Of a stretch of 64,000 nt of DNA, positions 42,649-51,372 are shown one piece after another. Source of the stretch: Termitidicoccus mucosus (GTDB lineage: Bacteria > Verrucomicrobiota > Verrucomicrobiia > Opitutales > Opitutaceae); the NCBI RefSeq assembly GCF_038725785.1, contig NZ_CP109796.1, forward strand, positions 744,001 through 808,000, given 5' to 3'. The notes beneath the pieces are model-generated. The model did no database searches, had not been told where the DNA came from, and worked only from the letters and a program-made list of their open reading frames with translations. Each line of letters opens with the position of its first letter. Within the stretch, counting starts at the first letter, position 1. The position numbers and the translations under genes are program-made.

Positions 42649-43109
42649 ACCTGTTGCTGGCGTTGCTGGAAGACATGGCGCTGGCCTCGGTGCCGGCGGT
42701 CGGCTTCGCGATGGTGTTCACCGTGCCGCGTCGCGTGCTGGTTTTTTGCGCGCTCGGCGGAGCCATCGGGCACGGGCTGCGGTTCCTGCTCATGAAGGCG
42801 GGCGTGCCGGTTGAATGGGGCACGCTCGCGGCGGCGGTGACCGTCAGCACATTCGGCATCCTCATGGCGCGGAAGCTGCGGGCGCACCCGAAGGTGTTCA
42901 CGGTGGCGTCCATGATCCCGATGATCCCGGGCGTGCCGCTTTTCACGGCGCTGCTGGCGCTTCAGGAAATGAACCACCAGGGAGTCACCCCGGAACTCCT
43001 GGCCGTCGCGCTCAACAACGCCGTGCGGGCGTCCTTCATCATCGGCGCCATCGCGCTGGGCCTCGCCATGCCGGGCCTGCTCGTCTTTCGCCGCAAGCCG
43101 ATCGTGTGA
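42645..43109 (+). CDS. ThrE/YjjB-type exporter subunit, C-terminal half
   Basis: A 154-residue, four-helix membrane protein (MNLLLALLEDMALASVPAVG...) of the DUF3815/ThrE_2 family. IPMIPGVPLFTALLALQEMN is the conserved motif, mirroring the PGFPLING motif of its partner. The ATG overlaps the partner's stop (ATGA at 42645-42648), so equal synthesis is likely. Together the two rebuild the full ThrE-like exporter. Confidence 0.92.
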   Translation: MNLLLALLEDMALASVPAVGFAMVFTVPRRVLVFCALGGAIGHGLRFLLMKAGVPVEWGTLAAAVTVSTFGILMARKLRAHPKVFTVASMIPMIPGVPLFTALLALQEMNHQGVTPELLAVALNNAVRASFIIGAIALGLAMPGLLVFRRKPIV

Positions 43110-43134
43110 GCCCAACTTCACTGTGTGGATGCCG

Positions 43135-43181
43135 GCGCGGCATCGCCCCCGCCCCGGCCCGGCACGGGCTTGATGCCGCGC
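43135..43181 (+). terminator. possible stem-loop terminator after the exporter pair
   Basis: GCGCGGCATC (43135-43144) and GATGCCGCGC (43172-43181) are perfect 10-bp complements with a 27-nt GC-rich loop, 25 nt after the exporter stop. A short T-run (AATTTTTGT) follows at about 43190. Of the stems in this window it is closest to an ordinary terminator, and the 213-bp spacer holds nothing else of note. Confidence 0.45.
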
Positions 43182-43321
43182 AAGCATGAATTTTTGTCGT
43201 AAACCGGCCGTCCAAATTCATCTTGGAGCGCATTCCGGCCCGGCGATGGCTGAAAAGGCATTGCCCGGGATGCAACCGGCATTCATTTCTAGCCTTCCGA
43301 CAGCCAAACTCTCCCGGATTA

Positions 43322-44341
43322 ATGCGCGATTATTTTATACGACGATTCCTGCTCATCCCGCCCACGCTGCTGGGGATTTCGCTCATCGTCTTCATGATCA
43401 CGCGCGCCGCTCCGGGCGGACCCTTCGAGCGCGCCATGGCCGAGATGCAACAGGCGAGCATGAGCGGCGGCGGCCGCTCGCTGGGCGGGCAGAGCATGGC
43501 GCTCTCCGATGCCCAGATCGAGCAGATGAAAGCCTACTACGGCTTCGACAAACCCGCCCTGCCCGCCTATCTCGGCTGGCTCGGCAAAATCGTGCGCGGC
43601 GACCTCGGCACCTCGTTCCGCTACAACGAACCCGTCACCGCCATCATGGCCGACCGCATGCCGGTCTCGATTTTCTACGGACTCGTCACCCTCGTCATCA
43701 CCTACGCGATTTGCATTCCGCTCGGCATCGTCAAGGCCATCCGCCATCGCACGCTGGTGGACAACTCCACCTCGCTGTTCATTTTCTTCGGGTATTCAAT
43801 TCCAGGATACGCGCTCGGCGCCGTGCTGCTGCTCGTCTTCGGCGCCCGGCTGGAGTGGTTTCCCATGGGCGGGTTCACCAGTTTCGATTTCGAGGACATG
43901 TCTTTTTGGGGCAAGGTTCTCGACATCGGCCACCACGCCGTGCTGCCCCTCGTTTGTTATCTCATCGGCAGCTTCGCGGTCACGACGATGCTCATGAAAA
44001 ATCATCTCATGGACAATCTCTCCGCCGACTACGTGCGCACCGCCATCGCGAAAGGCGTCCCCTTCAAGCGCGCCGTCCTCGGCCACGCCCTCCGCAATTC
44101 CATCATCCCCATCGCCACCACCTTCGGGCAGAATATCACGCTGCTCCTGACGGGCTCGTTCCTCATCGAGTCGATCTTCGACATCGACGGATTCGGCCTG
44201 CTCGGCATCAGCTCCATCACCAACCGCGACTACTTCGTGAGCATGGGCATCGTGATGGTCTCGGCCCTGCTCCTCATGATCGGCAACATCCTCTCCGACA
44301 TGCTGGTCGCCCTCATCGATCCGAGGATACGGTTCAAGTGA
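43322..44341 (+). CDS. ABC importer permease, OppB/YejB type
   Basis: A 339-residue inner-membrane permease with six transmembrane segments. It starts MRDYFIRRFLLIPPTLLGIS, the family opening, with ITRAAPGGPFERAMAE as in YejB. The EAA loop is seen as YVRTAIAKGVPFKRAVLGHA followed by LRNSIIPI, and the C-terminal part has GSFLIESIFDIDGFGLLGIS. It is the first gene of a five-gene importer (permease, permease, binding protein, two ATPases). Start at 43322 chosen over a longer frame because it opens the first helix. Confidence 0.94.
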   Translation: MRDYFIRRFLLIPPTLLGISLIVFMITRAAPGGPFERAMAEMQQASMSGGGRSLGGQSMALSDAQIEQMKAYYGFDKPALPAYLGWLGKIVRGDLGTSFRYNEPVTAIMADRMPVSIFYGLVTLVITYAICIPLGIVKAIRHRTLVDNSTSLFIFFGYSIPGYALGAVLLLVFGARLEWFPMGGFTSFDFEDMSFWGKVLDIGHHAVLPLVCYLIGSFAVTTMLMKNHLMDNLSADYVRTAIAKGVPFKRAVLGHALRNSIIPIATTFGQNITLLLTGSFLIESIFDIDGFGLLGISSITNRDYFVSMGIVMVSALLLMIGNILSDMLVALIDPRIRFK

Positions 44342-44342
44342 T

Positions 44343-44454
44343 GATTTACGAATTACGATTGACGATTGACGATTCAGGGCGCTGCCGCGCCGGATGTGAT
44401 GTGACATGGGGATGCGATACGGAGCGGCAGCTCCGCAATCGTAATTCGTAAATC
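44343..44454 (+). repeat. family H hairpin between the two permease genes
   Basis: Perfect 19-bp arms 44343-44361 (GATTTACGAATTACGATTG) and 44436-44454, with the word 'acgatt' repeated further into the loop on the left side. The loop holds two mini-hairpins, GGCGC-TGCC-GCGCC (44378-44391) and GGAGC-GGCA-GCTCC (44421-44434). It begins 2 nt after the first permease stop and ends 11 nt before the next ATG, so it sits across the ribosome-binding region of the second permease gene. Confidence 0.9.
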
Positions 44455-44465
44455 GTAATTTCCCC

Positions 44466-45545
44466 ATGCGCCTCAATCCGCTCACCGTCAAAAAGCTCAG
44501 GCGATTCCGCTCCATCAGGCGTGGTTACTGGTCGTTTTTGCTGCTGGCGTTTCTGCTCGTGGTGTCGCTCTTCGGCGAACTGCTCGTCAACAGCCGCGCC
44601 CTGGTCGTCCGCCATGACGGCAAGTGGTATTTCCCCGCCTACGGCGCCATCATTCCCGGCACCGCCTTCGGCCTCGATTACAGTTACGAGACCAACTACC
44701 GCGAACTCCGCGAACGCTACCGCGCCGACCCCGGCAACAAAAACTGGCTGCTCATGCCGCCGCTCTGCGCGTTCAACGAATACGAAAACTCCCCTTACGA
44801 GGGCGTCTTCAAGCCCGCCCCGCCCTCCTGGCTCGGCGGTCCCGAGGGGCACCTGCTCGGCACCGACACTACCGGCCGCGACATCTTCGCGCGCCTCTTC
44901 TACGCCTTTCGCATCGCGATGCTCTTCGCGCTGGCCTTTGTCTTCTGCACCTACCTCATCGGCATCGCCATCGGCTGCGCGATGGGCTACTTCGGCGGCG
45001 GCGTGGACCTCTTCGGGCAGCGCCTGATCGAGATCTGGTCCAACATCCCGTTTCTCTACACCGTCATCATCATCGCCTCTGTCATTCCCGACAGCACCGG
45101 GATGCAGATGCGCATTGCCATTCTCCTTCTCGTGCTGGTCGCCTTCTCGTGGACCGGCATGACCTACTACATGCGCACCGCCACGTACAAGGAAAAGGCC
45201 CGCGATTACACCGCCGCCGCCATCGTGCTCGGCGCGGACACCGGTCGCATCATTTTCAGCCACATCCTTCCCAACACCATCTCCACCATCGTCACCTTCG
45301 TGCCCTTCACCGTCGTGGGCGCGGTCACTTCCATCACCGCGCTCGACTTCCTCGGCTTCGGCTTCCCGCCGCCCACGCCCAGCATGGGCGAACTCCTCAA
45401 GCAGGGCACGCAAACGCTCACCACCGCGCCGTGGATTGTCGTTTCCGCGTTCAGCTCGCTTGTCGTCGTGCTCACCCTTGTCACCTTTATCGGCGAGGCC
45501 GTCCGCGAAGCCTTCGACCCTCGCAAATTCACGCTCTACAAATAA
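44466..45545 (+). CDS. ABC importer permease, OppC/YejE type
   Basis: A 359-residue permease with six transmembrane segments. It opens with an OppC_N-type amphipathic stretch (KKLRRFRSIRRGYWSFLLLA), has a large periplasmic loop (about 50-135) with LLGTDTTGRDIFARLFYAFR, the EAA loop AARDYTAAAIVLGADT-like region (EKARDYTAAAIVLGADTGRI) followed by FSHILPN, and FVPFTVVGAVTSITALDFLG. GTDTTGRD is a signature of this subfamily. Pairs with the preceding permease. Confidence 0.94.
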   Translation: MRLNPLTVKKLRRFRSIRRGYWSFLLLAFLLVVSLFGELLVNSRALVVRHDGKWYFPAYGAIIPGTAFGLDYSYETNYRELRERYRADPGNKNWLLMPPLCAFNEYENSPYEGVFKPAPPSWLGGPEGHLLGTDTTGRDIFARLFYAFRIAMLFALAFVFCTYLIGIAIGCAMGYFGGGVDLFGQRLIEIWSNIPFLYTVIIIASVIPDSTGMQMRIAILLLVLVAFSWTGMTYYMRTATYKEKARDYTAAAIVLGADTGRIIFSHILPNTISTIVTFVPFTVVGAVTSITALDFLGFGFPPPTPSMGELLKQGTQTLTTAPWIVVSAFSSLVVVLTLVTFIGEAVREAFDPRKFTLYK

Positions 45546-45574
45546 CCATACAACCAAAACCAACCAACGTCGCC

Positions 45575-47653
45575 ATGACCGCATCGCGCCTCCTCCAACC
45601 GCACTCATTGCTCCCCGCCGCCGTCCTCGCGCTCGCCGCGCTCTTCCTTTCCGGTTGCGGCGGCGCGAAGTCCGACGATCTTCCCGCGCAGGACAGCACT
45701 GCCGAGAAAGAAGCGTTTTTCAAATACTACAAATACGAGCCGGATTTATACAGCCAGCTCATGGGGAAAAAAATCACCCTGGCCGAATACAAGGAAAAGA
45801 CCGCCGCGCTGCCGCTTTTCCTCCAGTATAAAACCCCCGCCGACCTGCCCGCTAATCTCCCGTGGGAAGACGGCTCCGATCTCCCCGAGTTTTCCGACCC
45901 GCGCGCCAAGAAAGGCGGCACGCTCTACTCTTACATCCCGTCCTTTCCCCTGACCACCCGCATCATCGGGCCCGACGCCAACGGCGCCTTTCGCCCCTAC
46001 CTGCTGGACGACGTGCAGGTCAGCCTCGCCCACCGCCATCCCGACGACACCAGCATCGGTCCCAACGGTTTTCATTACTTTCCCGGCCTCGCGGCGGCGT
46101 GGGCCTTCGACAAGAAAAACAAAACCGTTTACGTGCGCCTCGATCCCGATGCCCGCTGGTCCGACGGCGTCACCGTCACCGCCGCCGACATCGCCTTCAC
46201 CTTCTACTTCATGCTCTCCGCGCACATCCAGCAACCCTGGTATAATAATTTCTACTCCACCAATTTTTCCGGCCTCGCCGTCTACGACGACCACACCTTC
46301 GCCTTCCAGGTGCCCGAGGTGCGCCCCGATTTCAGCAGCCGCGTCCTCGAATTTTCGCCCATGTCCGCCGAGTTCTACAAAGAAATCGGCCCCGACTTCC
46401 CCCAGCGCTACCAATGGCGCATCGCCCCCACGACCGGCGCCTACACCGTCCGGCCCGAGGACATCAAGAAAGGCCAGTCCATCACCCTCACCCGCGTGCA
46501 GGACTGGTGGGCCAGGGACAAAAAATTCTGGCGGTATCGTTTCAATCCCGACCGCATCCGCTTCACCGTCATCTCCGATATCGCCAAGGCGTTCGAGGTA
46601 TTCCGAAAAGGCGAGCTCGATTCCTTTAATATGAATCTCGCCGAATATAATTACGACAAACTCCCCGATGCCGCGCCCGAGGTCCAGGACGGTTACATCA
46701 CGAAAACCACCTTCTACAACGACACGCCGCGCCCGACCTACGGGCTCTGGATCAACTCCTCCAAGCCCCTCCTCGACAACCGCGACGTCCGCATCGGCAT
46801 CAACCACGCATCGAACTGGCAGCTCGTCATCGAAAAATTCGCGCGCGGCGACTGGACGCGCATGCAGACCACCTCCGACGGCTACGGCGAGTTCACCCAC
46901 CCCGCCCTCCGCTCCCGGCCCTACGACATCGCCCGCGCCCGCGAAGCCTTTGCCCGCGCTGGCTTCACGCAGGCCGACGCCGACGGCGTGTTGAAAAACG
47001 CAAAGGGAGAGCGCCTCAGCTTCACCCTTTCCACCGGCTACGAATCGCTCAAGGACGTCCTCACCATCCTCAAGCAGGAGGCGCTCCGCTGCGGGCTCGA
47101 ATTCCGCCTCGAAGTCCTCGACGGCTCGGCCTCGTGGAAAAAAGTGCAGGAGAAAAAGCATGACATCCATTTTTCCGCCTTCGGCGTCAGCCCCGAGATG
47201 TATCCGCGCTACTGGGAAACCTGGCACTCCGTCAACGCCTACGACAAACCCTACCTCGACGACGGCAAAACGCCCTCCCCCGGGCGCAAACCCAAGACCC
47301 AGACCAACAACCTCTGCTGCGTCGCCATTCCCGAACTCGACAAGCTCATCGAAACCTACGACCGCTCCGAAAGCGCGGACGACATGAAACGCATGGCCTT
47401 CAAGATGGAGGAAATCCTCCACGACGACGCCTCCTTTGTCCCCGGTTTCGTGATACCCTTTTTCCGTTCCGCCTCCTGGCGATGGATACAAATCCCGGAG
47501 CACGGCAACGTCCGCATCGCCGATGCCCCCGGCCAGTTTTTCCTCTCTTGGATCGACGAGGACGTGAAAGAGCAAACCCGCGACGCCCGCAAAGCCGGCG
47601 AAAAACTCCCGCCGCAGATTCGCATCTTCGATCAATACAAACCCAAGGAATAA
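45575..47653 (+). CDS. ABC importer substrate-binding lipoprotein (YejA/OppA-like)
   Basis: A 692-residue solute-binding protein of the SBP_bac_5 family. The signal peptide ends in LFLSGCGG (lipobox; Cys about 27), so it is a lipoprotein. The insertion region before the usual KKGGTLYSYI start is longer than in OppA, as in YejA-type proteins. LDPDARWSDGVTVTAADIAF and FTFYFM, RIAPTTGAYTV, DNRDVRIGINHASNWQLVIE and the C-terminal LDKLIETYDRSE blocks confirm the fold. YejA relatives bind peptides, among them microcin C; the ligand here is open. Located between permeases and ATPases. Confidence 0.93.
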   Translation: MTASRLLQPHSLLPAAVLALAALFLSGCGGAKSDDLPAQDSTAEKEAFFKYYKYEPDLYSQLMGKKITLAEYKEKTAALPLFLQYKTPADLPANLPWEDGSDLPEFSDPRAKKGGTLYSYIPSFPLTTRIIGPDANGAFRPYLLDDVQVSLAHRHPDDTSIGPNGFHYFPGLAAAWAFDKKNKTVYVRLDPDARWSDGVTVTAADIAFTFYFMLSAHIQQPWYNNFYSTNFSGLAVYDDHTFAFQVPEVRPDFSSRVLEFSPMSAEFYKEIGPDFPQRYQWRIAPTTGAYTVRPEDIKKGQSITLTRVQDWWARDKKFWRYRFNPDRIRFTVISDIAKAFEVFRKGELDSFNMNLAEYNYDKLPDAAPEVQDGYITKTTFYNDTPRPTYGLWINSSKPLLDNRDVRIGINHASNWQLVIEKFARGDWTRMQTTSDGYGEFTHPALRSRPYDIARAREAFARAGFTQADADGVLKNAKGERLSFTLSTGYESLKDVLTILKQEALRCGLEFRLEVLDGSASWKKVQEKKHDIHFSAFGVSPEMYPRYWETWHSVNAYDKPYLDDGKTPSPGRKPKTQTNNLCCVAIPELDKLIETYDRSESADDMKRMAFKMEEILHDDASFVPGFVIPFFRSASWRWIQIPEHGNVRIADAPGQFFLSWIDEDVKEQTRDARKAGEKLPPQIRIFDQYKPKE

Positions 47654-47677
47654 AACCCGACGCCGTCCCAAAATATC

Positions 47678-47785
47678 TTTTTTAGACAGAATGAACAGAA
47701 TGATAAACAATGAACAAAATGAATCTGATATAACCAAGCCTCATTCTGTTGATTTCATACAATTCTGTCCATTCTGTCTAAAAAA
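47678..47785 (+). repeat. family J hairpin between binding-protein and ATPase genes
   Basis: Arms 47678-47701 (TTTTTTAGACAGAATGAACA...) and 47762-47785 match at 23 of 24 positions. The inside repeats the words 'gaacagaatg' and 'tcattctg' in degenerate form. A further short AT-rich palindromic word, CCGCGTTTATCTGCGG, follows at about 47802. The element lies between two genes that must work in one complex. T-runs border it, so of all the families this one could most easily act as a terminator. Confidence 0.88.
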
Positions 47786-47863
47786 ATCATTGTTTTAATA
47801 TCCGCGTTTATCTGCGGTTAAAAACAAAAAAATGTCCGTGCATTCTGCGGGCCAGCATTTCTC

Positions 47864-48880
47864 ATGACCGCCACCGCCAACGAAAATCTTCTCGAAGTCC
47901 GCGACCTTGTCACCGGCTTCGACACCGACGCGGGCCGTGTCGTCGCGGTGGACGGCATCAGCTTCAGCGTCCGCAAAGGCGCCACCCTCGGCATCGTCGG
48001 CGAGTCCGGTTGCGGCAAGTCCGTCACCGCCCTCTCCATCGTCCGCCTGCTCCCGCAGCCCATGGGGAAAATCCTCGGCGGCGAAGTGCGCTTCAAAGGC
48101 GAAAACCTCACCGTCGCCCCGCCCGACCGCCTCATGAAAATCCGCGGCGCACGCATCGGCTTCATTTTTCAGGAGCCCATGACCGCGCTGAACCCCGTCC
48201 ACCGCATCGGACGCCAGCTCGGCGAAGTCTTCCTCCTCCACAACCCCGGCATGAGCAAGCGCGACGCGCTCCGCCGCTCCATCGAAATGCTCGCCAAGGT
48301 CGGCATTCCCTCGCCCGAGATCCGCGCCGGCGAATATCCCCACCAACTCTCCGGCGGCATGCGCCAGCGCGTCGTCATCGCGATGGCCCTTGCCAACCAC
48401 CCCGACCTCGTCATCGCCGACGAGCCCACCACCGCGCTCGACGTCACCATCCAGGCGCAAATCCTGGAACTCATGCGCGATCTCCAGCGTGAATTTGGCA
48501 TGTCCATCATGCTCATCACGCACGACCTCGGCGTCATCGCCGAGACCTGCCAGGACGTCATCGTCATGTATGCCGGCAAGATCGCCGAGACCGGCGCCGT
48601 CGAACAAATCTTCGACCGCCCCAGCCATCCCTACACCCGCGGGCTGCTCGACTCCATCCCGCGCCTGGACAACCCGCGCAAAAGCCGCCTCAAAACCATC
48701 GAGGGCATGGTCCCCGGCCTCCTCGAGCTTCCGCCGGGCTGCCGTTTCCAAAACCGGTGCCCGTATCGCACCGAGCTTTGCGAGAAACAGCAACCCGCCC
48801 TCGAAACCGTCGAACCCGGGCACACCGTCGCCTGCCACCACTGGCGCGGGCTGCCGCCCGCGCCAAATCCCAAGCAATGA
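47864..48880 (+). CDS. ABC importer ATP-binding subunit, OppD/DppD type
   Basis: A 338-residue ATPase. Walker A GESGCGKS at 46-53, signature LSGGMRQR, Walker [13 protein letters not shown], then the switch His in ITHDLG. The C-terminal oligopeptide extension carries [20 protein letters not shown], the Cys-rich motif that in some DppD/F proteins binds an iron-sulfur cluster (three or more cysteines here). It forms a heterodimer with the OppF-type ATPase at 49100. Confidence 0.95.
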   Translation: MTATANENLLEVRDLVTGFDTDAGRVVAVDGISFSVRKGATLGIVGESGCGKSVTALSIVRLLPQPMGKILGGEVRFKGENLTVAPPDRLMKIRGARIGFIFQEPMTALNPVHRIGRQLGEVFLLHNPGMSKRDALRRSIEMLAKVGIPSPEIRAGEYPHQLSGGMRQRVVIAMALANHPDLVIADEPTTALDVTIQAQILELMRDLQREFGMSIMLITHDLGVIAETCQDVIVMYAGKIAETGAVEQIFDRPSHPYTRGLLDSIPRLDNPRKSRLKTIEGMVPGLLELPPGCRFQNRCPYRTELCEKQQPALETVEPGHTVACHHWRGLPPAPNPKQ

Positions 48881-48913
48881 CATCATTTATGAACAACCAA
48901 CCTTGGCTCCCCA

Positions 48914-48978
48914 GGTAAGGCGAGGCGTCCCGCCGAGCCGCGAACCGTCAACGGCTCGGCGGGACGCCTCGCCCTACC
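48914..48978 (+). repeat. family B hairpin B4 between the two ATPase genes
   Basis: Core arms 48914-48940 and 48952-48978 match at 26 of 27 positions (GGTAAGGCGAGGCGTCCCGC...). Outside, ATGACATCATTTATGAAC (from about 48877) is a degenerate complement of the stretch ending near 49010 (ATTCGCAAATGACATAAG), a possible outer inverted repeat as in B1. The left outer repeat overlaps the last codon of the OppD-type gene. Confidence 0.85.
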
Positions 48979-49061
48979 ACTAATGACGTTTATACATTCG
49001 CAAATGACATAAGTCCCCTCCCTGCCCTTCCGTCCGCTCCATCGGCGCGGCAGCACCTCTC

Positions 49062-49092
49062 ATTCCGCATTCCGCAATCCGAATTCCACATT
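49062..49092 (+). repeat. solo arm of family G
   Basis: ATTCCGCATTCCGCAATCCG and the following bases repeat the family G arm (as at 33366) but no partner arm is found nearby. A degenerate mini-hairpin word, GGCGCGGCAGCACC, lies just before it at 49044-49057. Probably the remains of a decayed hairpin, 8 nt before the OppF-type gene. Confidence 0.7.
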
Positions 49093-49099
49093 TCCCCTC

Positions 49100-50062
49100 G
49101 TGCCTCTCCTCTCCGTCCAGAATCTCAAAGTGCACTTTCCCATCCGTGGCGGGGTCTTTCTCACCGCCAAGGGCGCGGTGAAAGCCGTTGACGGCGTCGA
49201 TCTCACCATCAATTCCGGCGAGACGCTCGGCCTCGTCGGGGAATCCGGCTGCGGCAAATCCACCACCGGCAAAACCATCGTCCGCCTCATCGAGCCCACC
49301 GCCGGCAAAATCGAATTCGAGGACCGCGATCTAGCCACGCTCTCGCGCCGCGAACTCAAGCCCGTGCGCCGCCACGTGCAGATGATTTTTCAGGACCCCG
49401 CCGAGTCGCTCAATTCCCGCCACTCCGTCGGCAACATCCTTGAGGAGCCCTTCATCATCCACAAACTGGGCTCGCCCGACGAGCGCCGCCGCCGCGTGAG
49501 CGAACTCCTCGACCGCGTCGGCCTGCCCAAGTCGGCGGCCGACCGTTTCCCCTTCGAGTTTTCCGGCGGCCAGCGCCAGCGCATCGGCATCGCCCGCTCC
49601 ATCGCGCTCAATCCCAAGCTCGTCATCTGCGACGAACCCGTCTCCGCGCTCGACGTCTCCATCCAGAGCCAGGTGCTCAACCTCCTTCTCGACCTCCAGC
49701 GCGAACTCTCGCTCTCCTATCTTTTCATCGCGCACGACCTCGCGGTGGTGAAGCACGTCAGCGACCGCATTGCCGTGATGTATCTCGGCCGCATCGTCGA
49801 GCAGGCGGATGCCGATGAAATCTATCGCAGTCCGCGGCATCCCTATACGCGCGCCCTCATTTCCGCGATTCCCGAGCCCGATCCGCGCCGCAAGAGCAGC
49901 CGCATTGTCCTGAAAGGCGATGTTCCCAGCCCGATCAATCCGCCGTCCGGCTGCCCCTTTCATCCCCGCTGCCCTTACGCCACCGACCGCTGCCGCGTCG
50001 AGGTCCCCTCGCTCCGCCCGGCTGCCGGGAGGCATCTCGTCTCCTGTCATTACGACCTCTGA
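49100..50062 (+). CDS. ABC importer ATP-binding subunit, OppF/DppF type
   Basis: A 320-residue ATPase beginning with GTG. Walker A GESGCGKS at 47-54, signature FSGGQRQRIG, Walker B LVICDEPVSALD, switch His in IAHDLAVV. The C-terminal oligopeptide domain carries GCPFHPRCPYATDRC with its cysteines. It completes the five-gene importer; all genes lie on one strand but three of the four internal spacers hold hairpins. Confidence 0.95.
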   Translation: MPLLSVQNLKVHFPIRGGVFLTAKGAVKAVDGVDLTINSGETLGLVGESGCGKSTTGKTIVRLIEPTAGKIEFEDRDLATLSRRELKPVRRHVQMIFQDPAESLNSRHSVGNILEEPFIIHKLGSPDERRRRVSELLDRVGLPKSAADRFPFEFSGGQRQRIGIARSIALNPKLVICDEPVSALDVSIQSQVLNLLLDLQRELSLSYLFIAHDLAVVKHVSDRIAVMYLGRIVEQADADEIYRSPRHPYTRALISAIPEPDPRRKSSRIVLKGDVPSPINPPSGCPFHPRCPYATDRCRVEVPSLRPAAGRHLVSCHYDL

Positions 50063-50166
50063 TGCCAGGGAGCCGCGCGCGCCTTTCGGGCGGTGATTGC
50101 TGTATCAAACCGTAAGGCATCCGCCCGGCTTGTCCCCGCGTCGATGCCGACAATAACGTGCGCGCG

Positions 50167-51177
50167 ATGAAAACACCGCTTCTTTCCGGCCTCGTCCTTT
50201 TCACTTTCCTCGCCTCATGCGCGTGCCTTGCCGACGGCCCGGCGCCCGCGAGTGTCCGCCTCGCCGACGTGCGGCTGCGCGATTGCTGCGTGTATGCCGA
50301 CGCAAGGACGCAAACCTACCATCTCGTCAGCTCCACGGGGCGGCGCGGGCCGGGCGGCCGGCCCGCCGTCGTGCACTACACAAGCAAGGATCTCGTCAAC
50401 TGGACGGGGCCGCGCGTGGTGTTTGAGATTCCGGAGGGCTTCTGGGCGCAAAAAGGAATCTGGGCGCCGGAGTTGCACGAATACCGCGGAAAATACTACC
50501 TGTTCCTCACGTTCGACACCGACACGCCACTTTGCGAGCAGTGGCGCGACTGGCTGCCCCGCGTGAAACGCGGCTCGCAGGTGCTCGTGGCGGATTCGCC
50601 GGAGGGGCCGTTTCGCGCGTTCGGGGAAACGCCTGACCGGTCCACGCTGCCCCCCGACATGATGACGCTCGACGGCACGCTCTGGGTCGAGGATGGTGCG
50701 CCCCACATGGTGTTTTGCCACGAGTGGGTGCAGATCAAGGACGGCACGGTGGAGTATGTGCGATTATCGGACGACCTTTCCACGACGGTCGGCGAGCCGA
50801 GGCGGTTGTTCAACGGGAGCGACGCTGCGTGGAGCAAAAAATCCGCCGAATACGGCTGCCATGTGACCGACGGTCCCTGGCTGCACCGCACGGCGTCGGG
50901 AAAACTGCTCATGCTCTGGTCAACAGGCGGCGCGGAGGGCTATACGACGGGCTATGCCGTGTCGGACTCGGGAAAACTCGCGGGCCCGTGGCGCCAGGAG
51001 CCGCGGCCGATTTTCGCGGACGACGGCGGACACGCGATGATGTTCCGACGGTTCGGCGACGGAAAACTGATGCTGATTTTGCACACGCCGAACAAAACGC
51101 GCTACGAGCGCGCCGTGATTTTTGAAATCGAGGAGGAGGGCGACTCGCTGCGCGTGGGAAAGCGGATTGGCGCGTAG
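50167..51177 (+). CDS. secreted GH43-like glycoside hydrolase
   Basis: A 336-residue protein with an N-terminal export signal (MKTPLLSGLVLFTFLASCAC); LASC may be a lipobox. The rest is a five-bladed propeller-type enzyme: RDCCVYADARTQTYHLVSS with the first Asp/Cys strand, GIWAPELHEYRGKYYLFLTF (the typical WAPE motif of GH43), and LDGTLWVEDGAPHMVFCHEW with the acidic residue region. It should remove arabinose, xylose or galactose units from polysaccharides. Its substrate is not shown by context. I prefer ATG 50167 to the in-frame GTG at 50158. Confidence 0.85.
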   Translation: MKTPLLSGLVLFTFLASCACLADGPAPASVRLADVRLRDCCVYADARTQTYHLVSSTGRRGPGGRPAVVHYTSKDLVNWTGPRVVFEIPEGFWAQKGIWAPELHEYRGKYYLFLTFDTDTPLCEQWRDWLPRVKRGSQVLVADSPEGPFRAFGETPDRSTLPPDMMTLDGTLWVEDGAPHMVFCHEWVQIKDGTVEYVRLSDDLSTTVGEPRRLFNGSDAAWSKKSAEYGCHVTDGPWLHRTASGKLLMLWSTGGAEGYTTGYAVSDSGKLAGPWRQEPRPIFADDGGHAMMFRRFGDGKLMLILHTPNKTRYERAVIFEIEEEGDSLRVGKRIGA

Positions 51178-51225
51178 AAAAAGCGTTTCCCCGCTTGTTT
51201 TGAATGACCGGAAAAGGGGATTTTA

Positions 51226-51345
51226 TACCATCTCCGAACGAAATTTATATTTCAGGTAGGGCGAGGCGTCCCCGCCGAGCCGCGGCTCAGCCGGAGGCTT
51301 CGCCCTACCTTAATAAATCTATAACCGACTGGAAACTGGCATGAT
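51226..51345 (+). repeat. family B palindrome B5, with outer repeats and hybrid core
   Basis: The core arms 51254-51282 and 51283-51310 differ: the left is the GGCGAGGCGTCC variant, the right complements the GGCGAAGCCTCC variant. They pair over most of their length with a bulge and no loop. On the left, TACCATCTCCGAACGAAATT is the same outer word as in B1 and B2; the right outer side (TAATAAATCTATAACCGACT) is more decayed. It lies between the convergent GH43-like and pgi genes. Confidence 0.82.
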
Positions 51346-51372
51346 GCGAATACGGGCAGTTTCCCGTTCGGA

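Noticed and set aside
44624-45574. N-terminal extension of the substrate-binding protein
   Set aside because: The 317 codons before MTASRLLQ are Arg/His-rich shadow of the permease gene; the lipoprotein signal starts at 45575.
45746-47737. Long minus-strand frame over the binding-protein gene, and the plus-strand frame at 51448-53268 over pgi
   Set aside because: Both are complements of genes with unmistakable family motifs and have no motifs of their own.
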